A DNA stretch of 64,000 nt, taken from Pseudomonas sp. (GTDB lineage Bacteria; Pseudomonadota; Gammaproteobacteria; Pseudomonadales; Pseudomonadaceae). Where the stretch lies: the NCBI GenBank assembly GCA_030603065.1, contig JAUVYN010000006.1:23871-87870 (forward strand), read 5' to 3'. A model generated the notes under the pieces. The model saw only the letters and a list, made by a program, of their open reading frames with translations, had not been told where the DNA came from and made no database searches. Both the position numbers and the translations under genes were made by a program. Shown piece after piece: positions 36,777 to 44,790 of this stretch; the stretch's first letter is position 1, and every line of letters begins with the position of its first letter.

Positions 36777-38165
36777 ATGGTTTCAAGACGCGATTTTTTC
36801 ATGGGCGCCGGAGCGATCACCGCCGCGGTAGCCACCTCATCGGTCAGCCGCTTTTCCCTGGCGGGGCTGCCGGAAGCGGTGATCCAGGACAGGCCCGACA
36901 CCATGCCGCCGCTGGAACCGTCCACTGGCAGGCCCTATCGGCCGGTCGTCACCCTTAATGGATGGACCTTGCCATGGCGGATGAATGCCGGGGTAAAGGA
37001 GTTTCACCTGATCGCAGAGCCGGTCGTGCGCGAAATGACGCCAGGCTTCAAGGCGCATCTCTGGGGCTACAACGGACAGTCGCCGGGGCCGACCATCGAG
37101 GTGGTAGAGGGCGATCGAGTACGCATCTTCGTCACCAACAGACTGCCCGAATACACCAGCATCCATTGGCACGGCCAGCACCTGCCCAACGGCATGGACG
37201 GCGTGGCCGGTCTGAATCAGCGCGCCATACCGACGGGCAAGACCTACGTGTACGAGTTCGTCGCTGCGCGCCCGGGGACTTACATGTATCACCCCCATGC
37301 CGACGAGATGGTGCAGATGGCCATGGGCATGATGGGCTTCTGGGTGACCCACCCGCGGGAGCCGAGGGAAGACATTGCCGAGGTAGACCGCGACTACTGC
37401 TTTCTGCTCAATGCTTACGAGATCGAACCGGGCAGCCGCACGCCGAAGATCATGGAGATGCTGGATTTCAATATCTGGAGCTTCAACAGCCGTGTATTCC
37501 CGGGGATCGACCCGATGGTTGCGCGCACCAACGAGCGGGTCCGCATTCGCGTCGGCAACCTCACCATGACCAATCACCCGATCCATCTGCATGGACACGA
37601 CTTTCATGTGACCGGTACCGATGGCGGCGCGGTGCCGCCGAGTGCCCGCTGGCCGGAGGTGACCACGGATGTGGCGGTGGGGCAGATGCGCCAGATCGAA
37701 TTCGTCGCCAACGCGCCGGGGGACTGGGCCTTTCACTGTCACAAGAGTCATCACACCATGAACGCCATGGGCCACGACGTACCGACCATGATCGGGGTGG
37801 ACCACCGCAAGGTGGTCACCCAGATCAGCAACCTCATTCCCGATTACATGGTCATGGGCGAGCGGGGCATGGCCGACATGGGCGAGATGGAGATGCCGCT
37901 GCCCGACAACACAGCGCCGATGATGGCCGGGGACGGGCCCTATGGCGGCATCAACATGGGCGGCATGTTCACCATGGTGAAGATCCGCGACAACCAGCCA
38001 GCAGGGGATTACAGCGACCCGGGCTGGTACCAGCAGCCGGAAGGTACCCAGGCCTATGAATGGACCGGGCCCCTGCCTGAACCGGCGCGGTTCAAATCCG
38101 AGCCGAGCGGCGTGCCAGCCGCTGAAGTGAAGGTTCGAAAACCAACCGGCCATGCCGACCACTGA
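36777..38165 (+). CDS. Tat-exported multicopper oxidase
   Basis: A 462-residue multicopper oxidase. The N-terminus carries a twin-arginine signal (SRRDFFMGAGAITAA). The four copper-ligand blocks are present in order: HWHGQHLPNG, YHPHADEM, HPIHLHGHDFHV and HCHKSHH with a downstream Met. The region after the last block is Met-rich (MADMGEMEMPLP, GGINMGGMFTM), as in CueO/CopA proteins that oxidise Cu(I). It probably detoxifies periplasmic Cu(I). It is followed by cupredoxin and CusF-like genes in one operon. Confidence 0.92.
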   Translation: MVSRRDFFMGAGAITAAVATSSVSRFSLAGLPEAVIQDRPDTMPPLEPSTGRPYRPVVTLNGWTLPWRMNAGVKEFHLIAEPVVREMTPGFKAHLWGYNGQSPGPTIEVVEGDRVRIFVTNRLPEYTSIHWHGQHLPNGMDGVAGLNQRAIPTGKTYVYEFVAARPGTYMYHPHADEMVQMAMGMMGFWVTHPREPREDIAEVDRDYCFLLNAYEIEPGSRTPKIMEMLDFNIWSFNSRVFPGIDPMVARTNERVRIRVGNLTMTNHPIHLHGHDFHVTGTDGGAVPPSARWPEVTTDVAVGQMRQIEFVANAPGDWAFHCHKSHHTMNAMGHDVPTMIGVDHRKVVTQISNLIPDYMVMGERGMADMGEMEMPLPDNTAPMMAGDGPYGGINMGGMFTMVKIRDNQPAGDYSDPGWYQQPEGTQAYEWTGPLPEPARFKSEPSGVPAAEVKVRKPTGHADH

Positions 38166-38189
38166 CGACTTCCGTTCAGGAGCATCATT

Positions 38190-38696
38190 ATGAAACGACT
38201 ATTGATCGCCAGCCTCGCGCTGGCCATGAGCTCGACCACCTCCAGCGCCTTTGCCCACGCGCCAGGCACCCACGCAGAGCGCGCTGACATGCCGCCTGAG
38301 CAGACTGCCTGGGGCATCGGTGCGGATGAAGCATCGGTCGATCGCGAAGTTGTCATTCGCATGGACGATGCGATGAGGTTTTATCCCCATCATCTGGAGG
38401 TGGCGGAAGGCGAAACGCTGCGGCTTGTCATTCATAACGAAGGTCAACTCTTGCACGAATTGGTACTGGGTACCCGGGAAGAGTTGGAAGAACATGCCGA
38501 GATGATGGAGCAGTTTCCGAACATGGAACACGATGCGCCCTACATGGCGCACGTCGATCCGGGGCAGTCGCAAGACATCATCTGGACATTCAATCGCGCA
38601 GGCCGTTTCGAGTTCGCCTGTCTTCTGCCAGGCCATTTCCAGGCGGGCATGAAGGGCGCGGTGCAAGTCACATCAACACATCAAGATCACCACTAA
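38190..38696 (+). CDS. Periplasmic cupredoxin
   Basis: A 168-residue exported blue-copper-type protein with a signal peptide ending SAFA. The type I copper ligands fit LLHELVLG (His) and FACLLPGHFQAGMKG (Cys, His, Met). A Met/His-rich insertion (HAEMMEQFPNMEHDAPYM) lies between them. It probably exchanges electrons or copper with the multicopper oxidase encoded 25 bases upstream. Confidence 0.88.
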   Translation: MKRLLIASLALAMSSTTSSAFAHAPGTHAERADMPPEQTAWGIGADEASVDREVVIRMDDAMRFYPHHLEVAEGETLRLVIHNEGQLLHELVLGTREELEEHAEMMEQFPNMEHDAPYMAHVDPGQSQDIIWTFNRAGRFEFACLLPGHFQAGMKGAVQVTSTHQDHH

Positions 38697-38711
38697 ACTG
38701 AGGGTATAACC

Positions 38712-39038
38712 ATGAACAAATATTCCATTGCCGCGTTGATGGGTGCGGGTCTACTGATTGCCATGTCCGTGCAAGCCGGCGCTGATGCGCCGATGAGTGA
38801 AGGGGAGGTAAGACGACTGGCGGAGGATCGCGTTACCTTGCGCCACGGCCCCATCGACAACCTGAAAATGCCACCCATGACTATGGTGTTCAGGGTTAGT
38901 GATGCTGCACAGCTGGAAGGGCTGGAAGTGGGCGATGCGGTGAGGTTTCGGGCAGAGCAGCAGGAAGGCAGCTACGTCATTACAGCTTTGAAGAAGGCGA
39001 AAGATGCAGAGGTTGACGAGCACGCACGGCATCACTAG
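38712..39038 (+). CDS. CusF-like periplasmic copper-binding protein
   Basis: A 108-residue exported protein with a signal peptide (GAGLLIAMSVQAGA). The OB-fold core has HGPIDNLKMPPMTMVFRV; the paired Met and preceding His agree with CusF metal ligands, but the capping Trp of E. coli CusF is not visible. It ends with DEHARHH. It would bind periplasmic Cu(I) and hand it to the Cus pump or the oxidase. It is the last gene of the copper operon before a more AT-rich segment. Confidence 0.85.
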   Translation: MNKYSIAALMGAGLLIAMSVQAGADAPMSEGEVRRLAEDRVTLRHGPIDNLKMPPMTMVFRVSDAAQLEGLEVGDAVRFRAEQQEGSYVITALKKAKDAEVDEHARHH

Positions 39039-39123
39039 AAGCGCGGTTCACCATAGCGTTTTCGTCAGTAGCCCAGGCCGGGGTTCGCCTGCTGAGCCAT
39101 AGCGATTAAGCGGAGAGACAATC

Positions 39124-40593
39124 TTGGTCGCTGAGAGGGACATTATAAGTCGGACCACTAAGGGGCGCCGCCCATGGCGGCGCTGGCTGATGTGGGCGAG
39201 CCTCTTTCACTTCGTCGGGTTTGCGTCATCTGTCGATGCCTTGATGTCAACACGCACCTCCCAGGGTGCCGTGGCCTGGATAGTATCGTTGAATGCACTG
39301 CCGTATGTGGCAGTGCCAGCCTATTGGGTGTTTGGACGAACCAAGTTTCAGGGGTACGTCAACGCCCGGCGTGACGAGGATTCCGAACTGGGTCAGGCGC
39401 TTCTGACAAAGATGACTGAGCTAAGGCGGCAGCGCGCAGAGCTGAATCATGACAACAAGCATTTGGCGGGCGTGGAGCGCCTTGCCAAGCTGCCGTTTCT
39501 TCAGGGTAACGAGGTGTCGCTGCTGATTGATGGAGAAGATACCTTTGCCAGTCTGTTTGCCGGCATAGAAGCTGCCGAGCGCTACTTACTTGTACAGTTT
39601 TATATCGTTCGGGCTGATGATGTGGGCATTGCCCTGCAAACGCGCCTGATCGAAAAGGCTCGGGAGGGGGTGGACGTCTACTTTTTATACGATGAAGTTG
39701 GTAGCTACGCGCTGCCTGCTGACTACCTCCGGGCGATGCGCGAAGCAGGGATCCAGGTGCATCGCTTTCATTCGACCCGCGGCGCGGGGAACCGATTTCA
39801 GTTGAATTTTCGCAATCACCGTAAAATCGTAGTGGCTGACGGTGCCCGTGCATGGGTAGGAGGCTTCAATATTGGCAATGAATACCTGCAAGGCCATTCG
39901 ACACTGGGTCCCTGGCGTGACACCCACTTGTTGGTCGAAGGGCCGGCAGCGCTGGCGTTGCAACTGGTCTTCAGTGAGGACTGGCACTGGGCGACCGAGG
40001 AGATACTCGATCTGCCATGGGAGCCCAGTGTCCCCGGTCACCATACCGTTCCTGTTTTGATACTGCCGTCGGGGCCGGCAGACAGTTTCGACACTGCCAG
40101 TTTGATGGTTCAACAGGCGATTCACTCTGCCAACCATCGAATATGGATATCCAGTCCGTACTTTGTCCCCGATGAGAGTGTCTTGTCGATGCTCAAGCTG
40201 GCAGCAATAAATGGTGTGGATGTGCGCATCCTTATCCCGCAGCGACCTGACAATCTTCTGCTCTATTTCGCAGCATACGCTTTTTTGGCGCCCTTGCTGG
40301 AAGCCGGGGTTAAGGTTTACCGCTATGAAGAGGGATTTTTGCACGGAAAAAGTTTTTTAGTTGACGACGTTGGCGCTGCTGTAGGTACGGTTAATCTGGA
40401 CAATCGCTCGTTTCGACTCAACTTCGAAGTGTCAGCACTGGTTGTAGATTCTGCCTTTGCTGCAGAGGTGGAGGCCATGTTCGAGCGGGATTTCGCTCGG
40501 GCGCGAGAGATGCAATTGGCCGATCTCGAGATTTTGTCGATCTGGTACCGGATCGCAGCGCGTGCGGCCTACCTTTTTGCACCGCTGCTGTGA
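39124..40593 (+). CDS. Cardiolipin synthase, third PLD-family copy, within the copper region
   Basis: A 489-residue ClsA-like enzyme with two N-terminal membrane helices and the HKD motifs RNHRKIVVADGARAWVGGFN and FLHGKSFLVDDVGAAVGTVN. The start is a TTG at 39124, supported by GGAGAG seven bases upstream. It is clearly distinct from the ClsA at 14608 and uses more A/T-ending codons than most of the window. Its place among copper genes suggests a link between membrane lipid repair and metal stress, or simply co-transfer. Confidence 0.87.
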   Translation: MVAERDIISRTTKGRRPWRRWLMWASLFHFVGFASSVDALMSTRTSQGAVAWIVSLNALPYVAVPAYWVFGRTKFQGYVNARRDEDSELGQALLTKMTELRRQRAELNHDNKHLAGVERLAKLPFLQGNEVSLLIDGEDTFASLFAGIEAAERYLLVQFYIVRADDVGIALQTRLIEKAREGVDVYFLYDEVGSYALPADYLRAMREAGIQVHRFHSTRGAGNRFQLNFRNHRKIVVADGARAWVGGFNIGNEYLQGHSTLGPWRDTHLLVEGPAALALQLVFSEDWHWATEEILDLPWEPSVPGHHTVPVLILPSGPADSFDTASLMVQQAIHSANHRIWISSPYFVPDESVLSMLKLAAINGVDVRILIPQRPDNLLLYFAAYAFLAPLLEAGVKVYRYEEGFLHGKSFLVDDVGAAVGTVNLDNRSFRLNFEVSALVVDSAFAAEVEAMFERDFARAREMQLADLEILSIWYRIAARAAYLFAPLL

Positions 40594-40768
40594 AGTTCTA
40601 CCAACTATATTGATCTGTATCAGGTGGAATTCTGGATCGAAGGTTATCCTTCCGTGGTTAATTTTGATATTGGTCTCACGTTGATGGTTACAAAAAACTC
40701 TGTCTATGGCAGCACCTCCTCGTGAGACAGCGAACTCAGTGCCGCCTTGAAGTTCAACGGAGAACGTT

Positions 40769-40984
40769 ATGCACGAAACAATGCACGGTAGCGAAATGTG
40801 GTTATCTGGAGCGTTGATGATGCTGGCCATGGCGGCCATAGTAATCATACCGTTCTGGTTTATTTTCTCAAAGGCTGGCTACTCCAAGTGGCTCGGTTTG
40901 CTTATGGTAGTACCACTGGTCAATATTATTCTGCTGTATTTTCTTGCCTTTTCCCTGTGGCCAACCCAGAAAACGCCGAGATAA
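40769..40984 (+). CDS. Small two-helix membrane protein
   Basis: A 71-residue protein with a Met/His N-terminus (MHETMHGSEMW) and two hydrophobic helices separated by FSKAGYSKW. A CGGAGAA ribosome site lies just upstream. It lies 143 bases before the copper P-type ATPase and may act as its small partner; the N-terminal Met/His residues could bind metal. No named family is certain. Confidence 0.6.
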   Translation: MHETMHGSEMWLSGALMMLAMAAIVIIPFWFIFSKAGYSKWLGLLMVVPLVNIILLYFLAFSLWPTQKTPR

Positions 40985-41126
40985 CGATGTGCCTTTATAC
41001 GTTGATAGCAGGATTTCAAGTTATAGCCCGGGGTATAGGAACATCGAAGCAAACGGCGATCCTCTTCCTAGTGGGATATATCCTTGGGCGTGAGCGCCTG
41101 AATTTCGGAAATAACGGAAAACAGAA

Positions 41127-43412
41127 ATGAATCCTGTATCTAGCCGAACGACTGCATTAGCAAAACTGACTGTGCCCGGCATGGGATCAGACCACTGTGC
41201 TGGCATTGTAAAAAGGTCGCTGAAGCGCCTGGAAGGCATGGGAGATATCACTACCAATATCGCCTCGCATCGGGTGGAAGCCACCTATGATCCAGACAAG
41301 CTGAAGCTAGCCGACCTTCGTATAGCGGTGGAAAAGGCCGGATACGACGTCGCCCAGGTTGCTTCTGCAAGCGAAGAGAACAATGCCGAGAACGATGCCG
41401 ATATCGAGGACGAATACCTGCGCCAGGCGTTGAAGCGCTTATGGATTGCCGGCGTGCCGGCCACCCTGATCATGTTGTTGATGGTCCCTCATATGTTCTG
41501 GCAGCCGATTCCCGGCTACCTGGTGATAGTTGCCGTACTCGCGTTTCCGGTGGTGTTTCTGTACGGTGGCGCGGCTACCCACAAATCCACATGGCGCTCG
41601 CTGACCAACCGCACCTTCAACATGGACGTGCTGATCTCCTTGGGTAGCATACCTCCCTATGTGATTGGTCTGGCAGGCTTCTTCATCACCATGACTTCTT
41701 TTATGGAGATGGCTGCCACCATTATGACCTTCCACTTGCTCGGCCGTTATCTTGAGGCCCGAGCCAAAGGTAGAGCGTCGCAGGCGATTCGCAAATTGCT
41801 GACGCTGGGTGCCAAAACGGCACGCGTAGAACGCGATGGGCAGGAGCAGGAAATCCCGGTGAAGGAACTTCAGCCGGGAGACATCATGGTGATCCGCCCC
41901 GGTGACAAGGTCCCTACAGACGGCGAGGTGGTGGAAGGCGAAAGCCATCTGGATGAATCTATCGCTACCGGTGAATCGGTACCCGTCTACAAGACGTCGG
42001 GCGACATTGTTATCGGTGCGACCATCAACAAGGAGGGCCGCCTGCGCGTCAAAGCCACTAAAGTGGGTGGCGACACCTTTTTATCCCAGGTCATAAAACT
42101 GGTGGAGCAGGCGCAGGGCTCACGAGTCCCTATTCAGGAATTCGCTGATCGCATGACCGGACGTTTCGTGCCGATTGTAATCCTGATATCGCTAGCGAGC
42201 TTTGTGGCTTGGATTTTTGCCGCTGATGCGTTGCGTCCCATTCTCGTCTGGGGCTCGGCATTTCTGCCCTGGGTCAATCCCGATGCGAGCACCTCTGCAG
42301 TGGCAATTATCGCCGCCATTGCGGTTCTGGTTATCGCTTGCCCCTGTGCTCTCGGTCTGGCGACGCCCACTGCGTTGATGGTGGGCTCCGGTATCGGCGC
42401 CGAGCGCGGCATTCTGATCCGCTCCGGCGAAGCCATCCAGACCTTCAAAGACGTCAAGGTGATGGTGCTTGATAAAACCGGCACCATCACCCGAGGCGAA
42501 CCCAGGCTGACAGAAATTGTCGTCGCCGACAGGGTGAGCGAGCAACAACTATTGCAGTGGGCCGCGACGGTGGAGAATGCCTCCGAACACCCCATTGCCC
42601 GTGCGGTTGTCCAGGGTGCAATAGAGCGGAATGTCCAACCCGGCGAGGTGACAGAGTTTCGTTCGACCGGCGCGCGCGGGGTGTCAGGCAGGGCAGATGG
42701 AGCGCTGGTGCTGATCGGGAACCGTAAGCTGCTTGCTGAAGAAGGGGTTATCGGTCTGGACGCGCTGGATAAGGATCTTGATGAGCTGGAGGGAAGAGGC
42801 CGCACCGCTGTACTGGTCGCGGTTGATGGCAAAGCCCGCGGGATTGTCGCGGTAGCGGATACCATCAAGGAAGAATCTGTAGCTGCGATCCGCGGGATGC
42901 ACGAACTTGGCTTGCATGTGGTGATGGTAACCGGCGACAACGAACGCGCCGCACGCGCGGTAGCCGCTGAAGTGGGCATCGACGAAGTGCAGGCAGGTGT
43001 CCTGCCGGAAGGCAAGGTTGATGCTATCCGGGAACTGCAAAAAAAATACGGTAACCACGTCGCCATGGTTGGGGACGGCATCAATGATGCGCCTGCGCTG
43101 AAACAGGCGAACGTAGGAATTGCCATAGGCGCAGGCGCCGATGTGGCCATCGAAGCGGCTGATGTCACCTTGGTGCGGGGCGAGTTGACTGGTGTGGTTG
43201 ACGCCATGCACCTTTCTCGCGCGACATTCAGCAAGATCGTGCAAAACCTGATCTGGGCCAGTGCCTACAATGTGGCTGCTATCCCCATCGCCGCTGTTGG
43301 CTTGCTGCACCCCATGATCGGGGTCGTTGCCATGACGGCCAGCTCGCTTTCGGTGATTGGGAATTCGTTGCTGCTCAAGCGTGTGAAGTTGTCTGTAGTC
43401 AGCAAACCATAA
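41127..43412 (+). CDS. Copper-translocating P-type ATPase (P1B)
   Basis: A 761-residue ATPase that exports Cu(I) from the cytosol. It has an N-terminal HMA-like domain, eight TM helices with CPC in IACPCALGLATPTALMVG, the phosphorylation motif DKTGTITRGEP, SEHPIA, and GDGINDAPALKQ. The HMA metal loop reads GMGSDHCAG, so the first of the two usual cysteines (GMxCxxC) is replaced and the domain probably does not bind copper normally. It precedes a DUF2933 gene by 13 bases. Confidence 0.93.
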   Translation: MNPVSSRTTALAKLTVPGMGSDHCAGIVKRSLKRLEGMGDITTNIASHRVEATYDPDKLKLADLRIAVEKAGYDVAQVASASEENNAENDADIEDEYLRQALKRLWIAGVPATLIMLLMVPHMFWQPIPGYLVIVAVLAFPVVFLYGGAATHKSTWRSLTNRTFNMDVLISLGSIPPYVIGLAGFFITMTSFMEMAATIMTFHLLGRYLEARAKGRASQAIRKLLTLGAKTARVERDGQEQEIPVKELQPGDIMVIRPGDKVPTDGEVVEGESHLDESIATGESVPVYKTSGDIVIGATINKEGRLRVKATKVGGDTFLSQVIKLVEQAQGSRVPIQEFADRMTGRFVPIVILISLASFVAWIFAADALRPILVWGSAFLPWVNPDASTSAVAIIAAIAVLVIACPCALGLATPTALMVGSGIGAERGILIRSGEAIQTFKDVKVMVLDKTGTITRGEPRLTEIVVADRVSEQQLLQWAATVENASEHPIARAVVQGAIERNVQPGEVTEFRSTGARGVSGRADGALVLIGNRKLLAEEGVIGLDALDKDLDELEGRGRTAVLVAVDGKARGIVAVADTIKEESVAAIRGMHELGLHVVMVTGDNERAARAVAAEVGIDEVQAGVLPEGKVDAIRELQKKYGNHVAMVGDGINDAPALKQANVGIAIGAGADVAIEAADVTLVRGELTGVVDAMHLSRATFSKIVQNLIWASAYNVAAIPIAAVGLLHPMIGVVAMTASSLSVIGNSLLLKRVKLSVVSKP

Positions 43413-43425
43413 AAGAGGAATCAGG

Positions 43426-43698
43426 ATGGTCAGAAAACCCGGTTACTGGACCAGCCTGCACGGCCTGGCCACCCTGGCTCTGATAGGCGCCGCGGTCTAT
43501 TTCATCTTCGTGGAACACGGGGAGCACGTGCTGCCCTACCTCCCATTCATGATTATTCTGTTGTGTCCGCTCATGCACATTTTTATGCACAAAGGGCATC
43601 GCGGGCACGATCATGGGTCTCCCGGCGACTCGAATGCAGAAGACGCCTATCGCCGCGGGCTGGAAGAGGGCCGTAAGGAATCCGCCAAGCGCTTGTAG
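43426..43698 (+). CDS. DUF2933 small membrane protein
   Basis: A 90-residue protein with two TM segments (LATLALIGAAVYFIFVEHG and LPYLPFMIILLCPLMHIFMH), a Met/His-rich junction and HKGHRGHDHG, then a helical charged C-terminus. This is the DUF2933 family, often beside copper or other metal efflux genes. An AGAGGA ribosome site precedes it. It is the last intact gene of the copper region. Confidence 0.78.
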   Translation: MVRKPGYWTSLHGLATLALIGAAVYFIFVEHGEHVLPYLPFMIILLCPLMHIFMHKGHRGHDHGSPGDSNAEDAYRRGLEEGRKESAKRL

Positions 43699-43797
43699 TC
43701 ACTGCTGGAGACAGAGCGGTGCGTGAAGGAATCAGCTCCAGCCACGCGAGGGCACGACGACTGCGGGGATGCTATTGAGGGGGCTGGCTGGCCGGAC

Positions 43798-43821
43798 GAA
43801 TGTGAGCGTATGGCCACCTGA
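43798..43821 (+). pseudogene. Relic of a Csp copper-storage gene 3' end
   Basis: GAA at 43798 through TGA at 43821 reads ECERMAT-stop. It matches the last codons of the Csp gene at 34475-34498 (ECERMAA-stop) at about 20 of 24 bases. Upstream in this frame nothing Csp-like survives, so it looks like the stub of a deleted second copy at the edge of the copper region. Confidence 0.35.
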
Positions 43822-43872
43822 TCGATTCGCAAACGCGGCGATGAAACTGAAGTAGCACGACTGCACGTGGAC

Positions 43873-44790
43873 CTAAAGCCTGGCTAGACACCTGATCGCA
43901 GCCGCGGCGGCGGCGGTCCTGTTCTCCACGCCGAGCTTGCGAAACACCTGTTCCAGGTGCTTGTTCACCGTCCTCGGACTCATGTCGAGAATCTGGCCAA
44001 TCTCCCGATTGGTCTTGCCGTTGGCGATCCACAGCATAACGTCCGCCTCGCGCCCGGTCAGCCCGAAGGCTTCCCGCAGGCGCTCGGTGGCGTCGCTGTC
44101 CTGCTGGCGGTCGACTAGTCTCAGCAGATTTTCCTGTGCCGAAACCTGAGCGAGGAACTCGATGTTCAGAACGCCCTGTCCGTCGTGCTCCACCGCCAGG
44201 TGGTGCCCGGGCTGGGGTCTGTGTGCCAGCCAGGCCGCAACCTCCCGGGCAAAGACCATAATGGCGTCGGGCTGAGCATAACCGCACTGATTCATTCGCT
44301 GATGTACCTGGGGAGTGGCCCAAAGTAGTTCACCCTGGCCGTTCACGGCGAACAGAAACTGCCCGGCCTGGTCCAGGGCGAGCCGCGCACTCTGGGCGAT
44401 GCGCGCATTGGTCAGATGTACGCGCATGCGTGCCAGCAACTCCTCGGCATTGATCGGCTTGGTAACGTAATCCACGCCCCCGGCATTCAGGCCCATCACC
44501 ACGTGTTCGGTATCGCTGAGTCCGGTCATGAAGATGATCGGTACGCCATGCAGTGCCGGGCTGGCCTTGAGCTGCCGGCAGGTCTCGAAGCCGTCCATGT
44601 GCGGCATCAGGGCGTCCAGGAGGATGATGTCCGGCACAATATTGCGGGTGATGTTGATCGCCTGGGAGCCTTCCAGCGCGACCAGAACGGTCATGCCAGC
44701 GGTTTCCAGAACGTCGTTGAGCATTCTGATGCTGTCCAGCGCATCGTCCACGATCAGTACGGTGGTCCGGGTTGCTTCACGGGTATTCAT
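43873..44790 (-). CDS. LuxR-type response regulator of the amide locus
   Basis: A 305-residue regulator with an N-terminal receiver (VLIVDDALDSIRMLNDVL, phospho-Asp in IILLDALMPHMDG), a middle PAS-like linker, and a C-terminal LuxR/FixJ helix-turn-helix (LTGREADVMLWIANGKTNREIGQILDMSPRTVNKHLE). It overlaps the sensor kinase gene by 14 bases. I favour ATG 44790 over 44796 from the position of AGGTC. It is the obvious partner of the NCS1-kinase and probably binds the elements at 48341 and 55561. Confidence 0.9.
   Translation of the reverse strand: MNTREATRTTVLIVDDALDSIRMLNDVLETAGMTVLVALEGSQAINITRNIVPDIILLDALMPHMDGFETCRQLKASPALHGVPIIFMTGLSDTEHVVMGLNAGGVDYVTKPINAEELLARMRVHLTNARIAQSARLALDQAGQFLFAVNGQGELLWATPQVHQRMNQCGYAQPDAIMVFAREVAAWLAHRPQPGHHLAVEHDGQGVLNIEFLAQVSAQENLLRLVDRQQDSDATERLREAFGLTGREADVMLWIANGKTNREIGQILDMSPRTVNKHLEQVFRKLGVENRTAAAAAAIRCLARL

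Noticed and set aside
40798-41130. 110-residue frame overlapping the small membrane protein
   Set aside because: It is out of frame with the ribosome-site-supported gene at 40769 and has no domain or good start.
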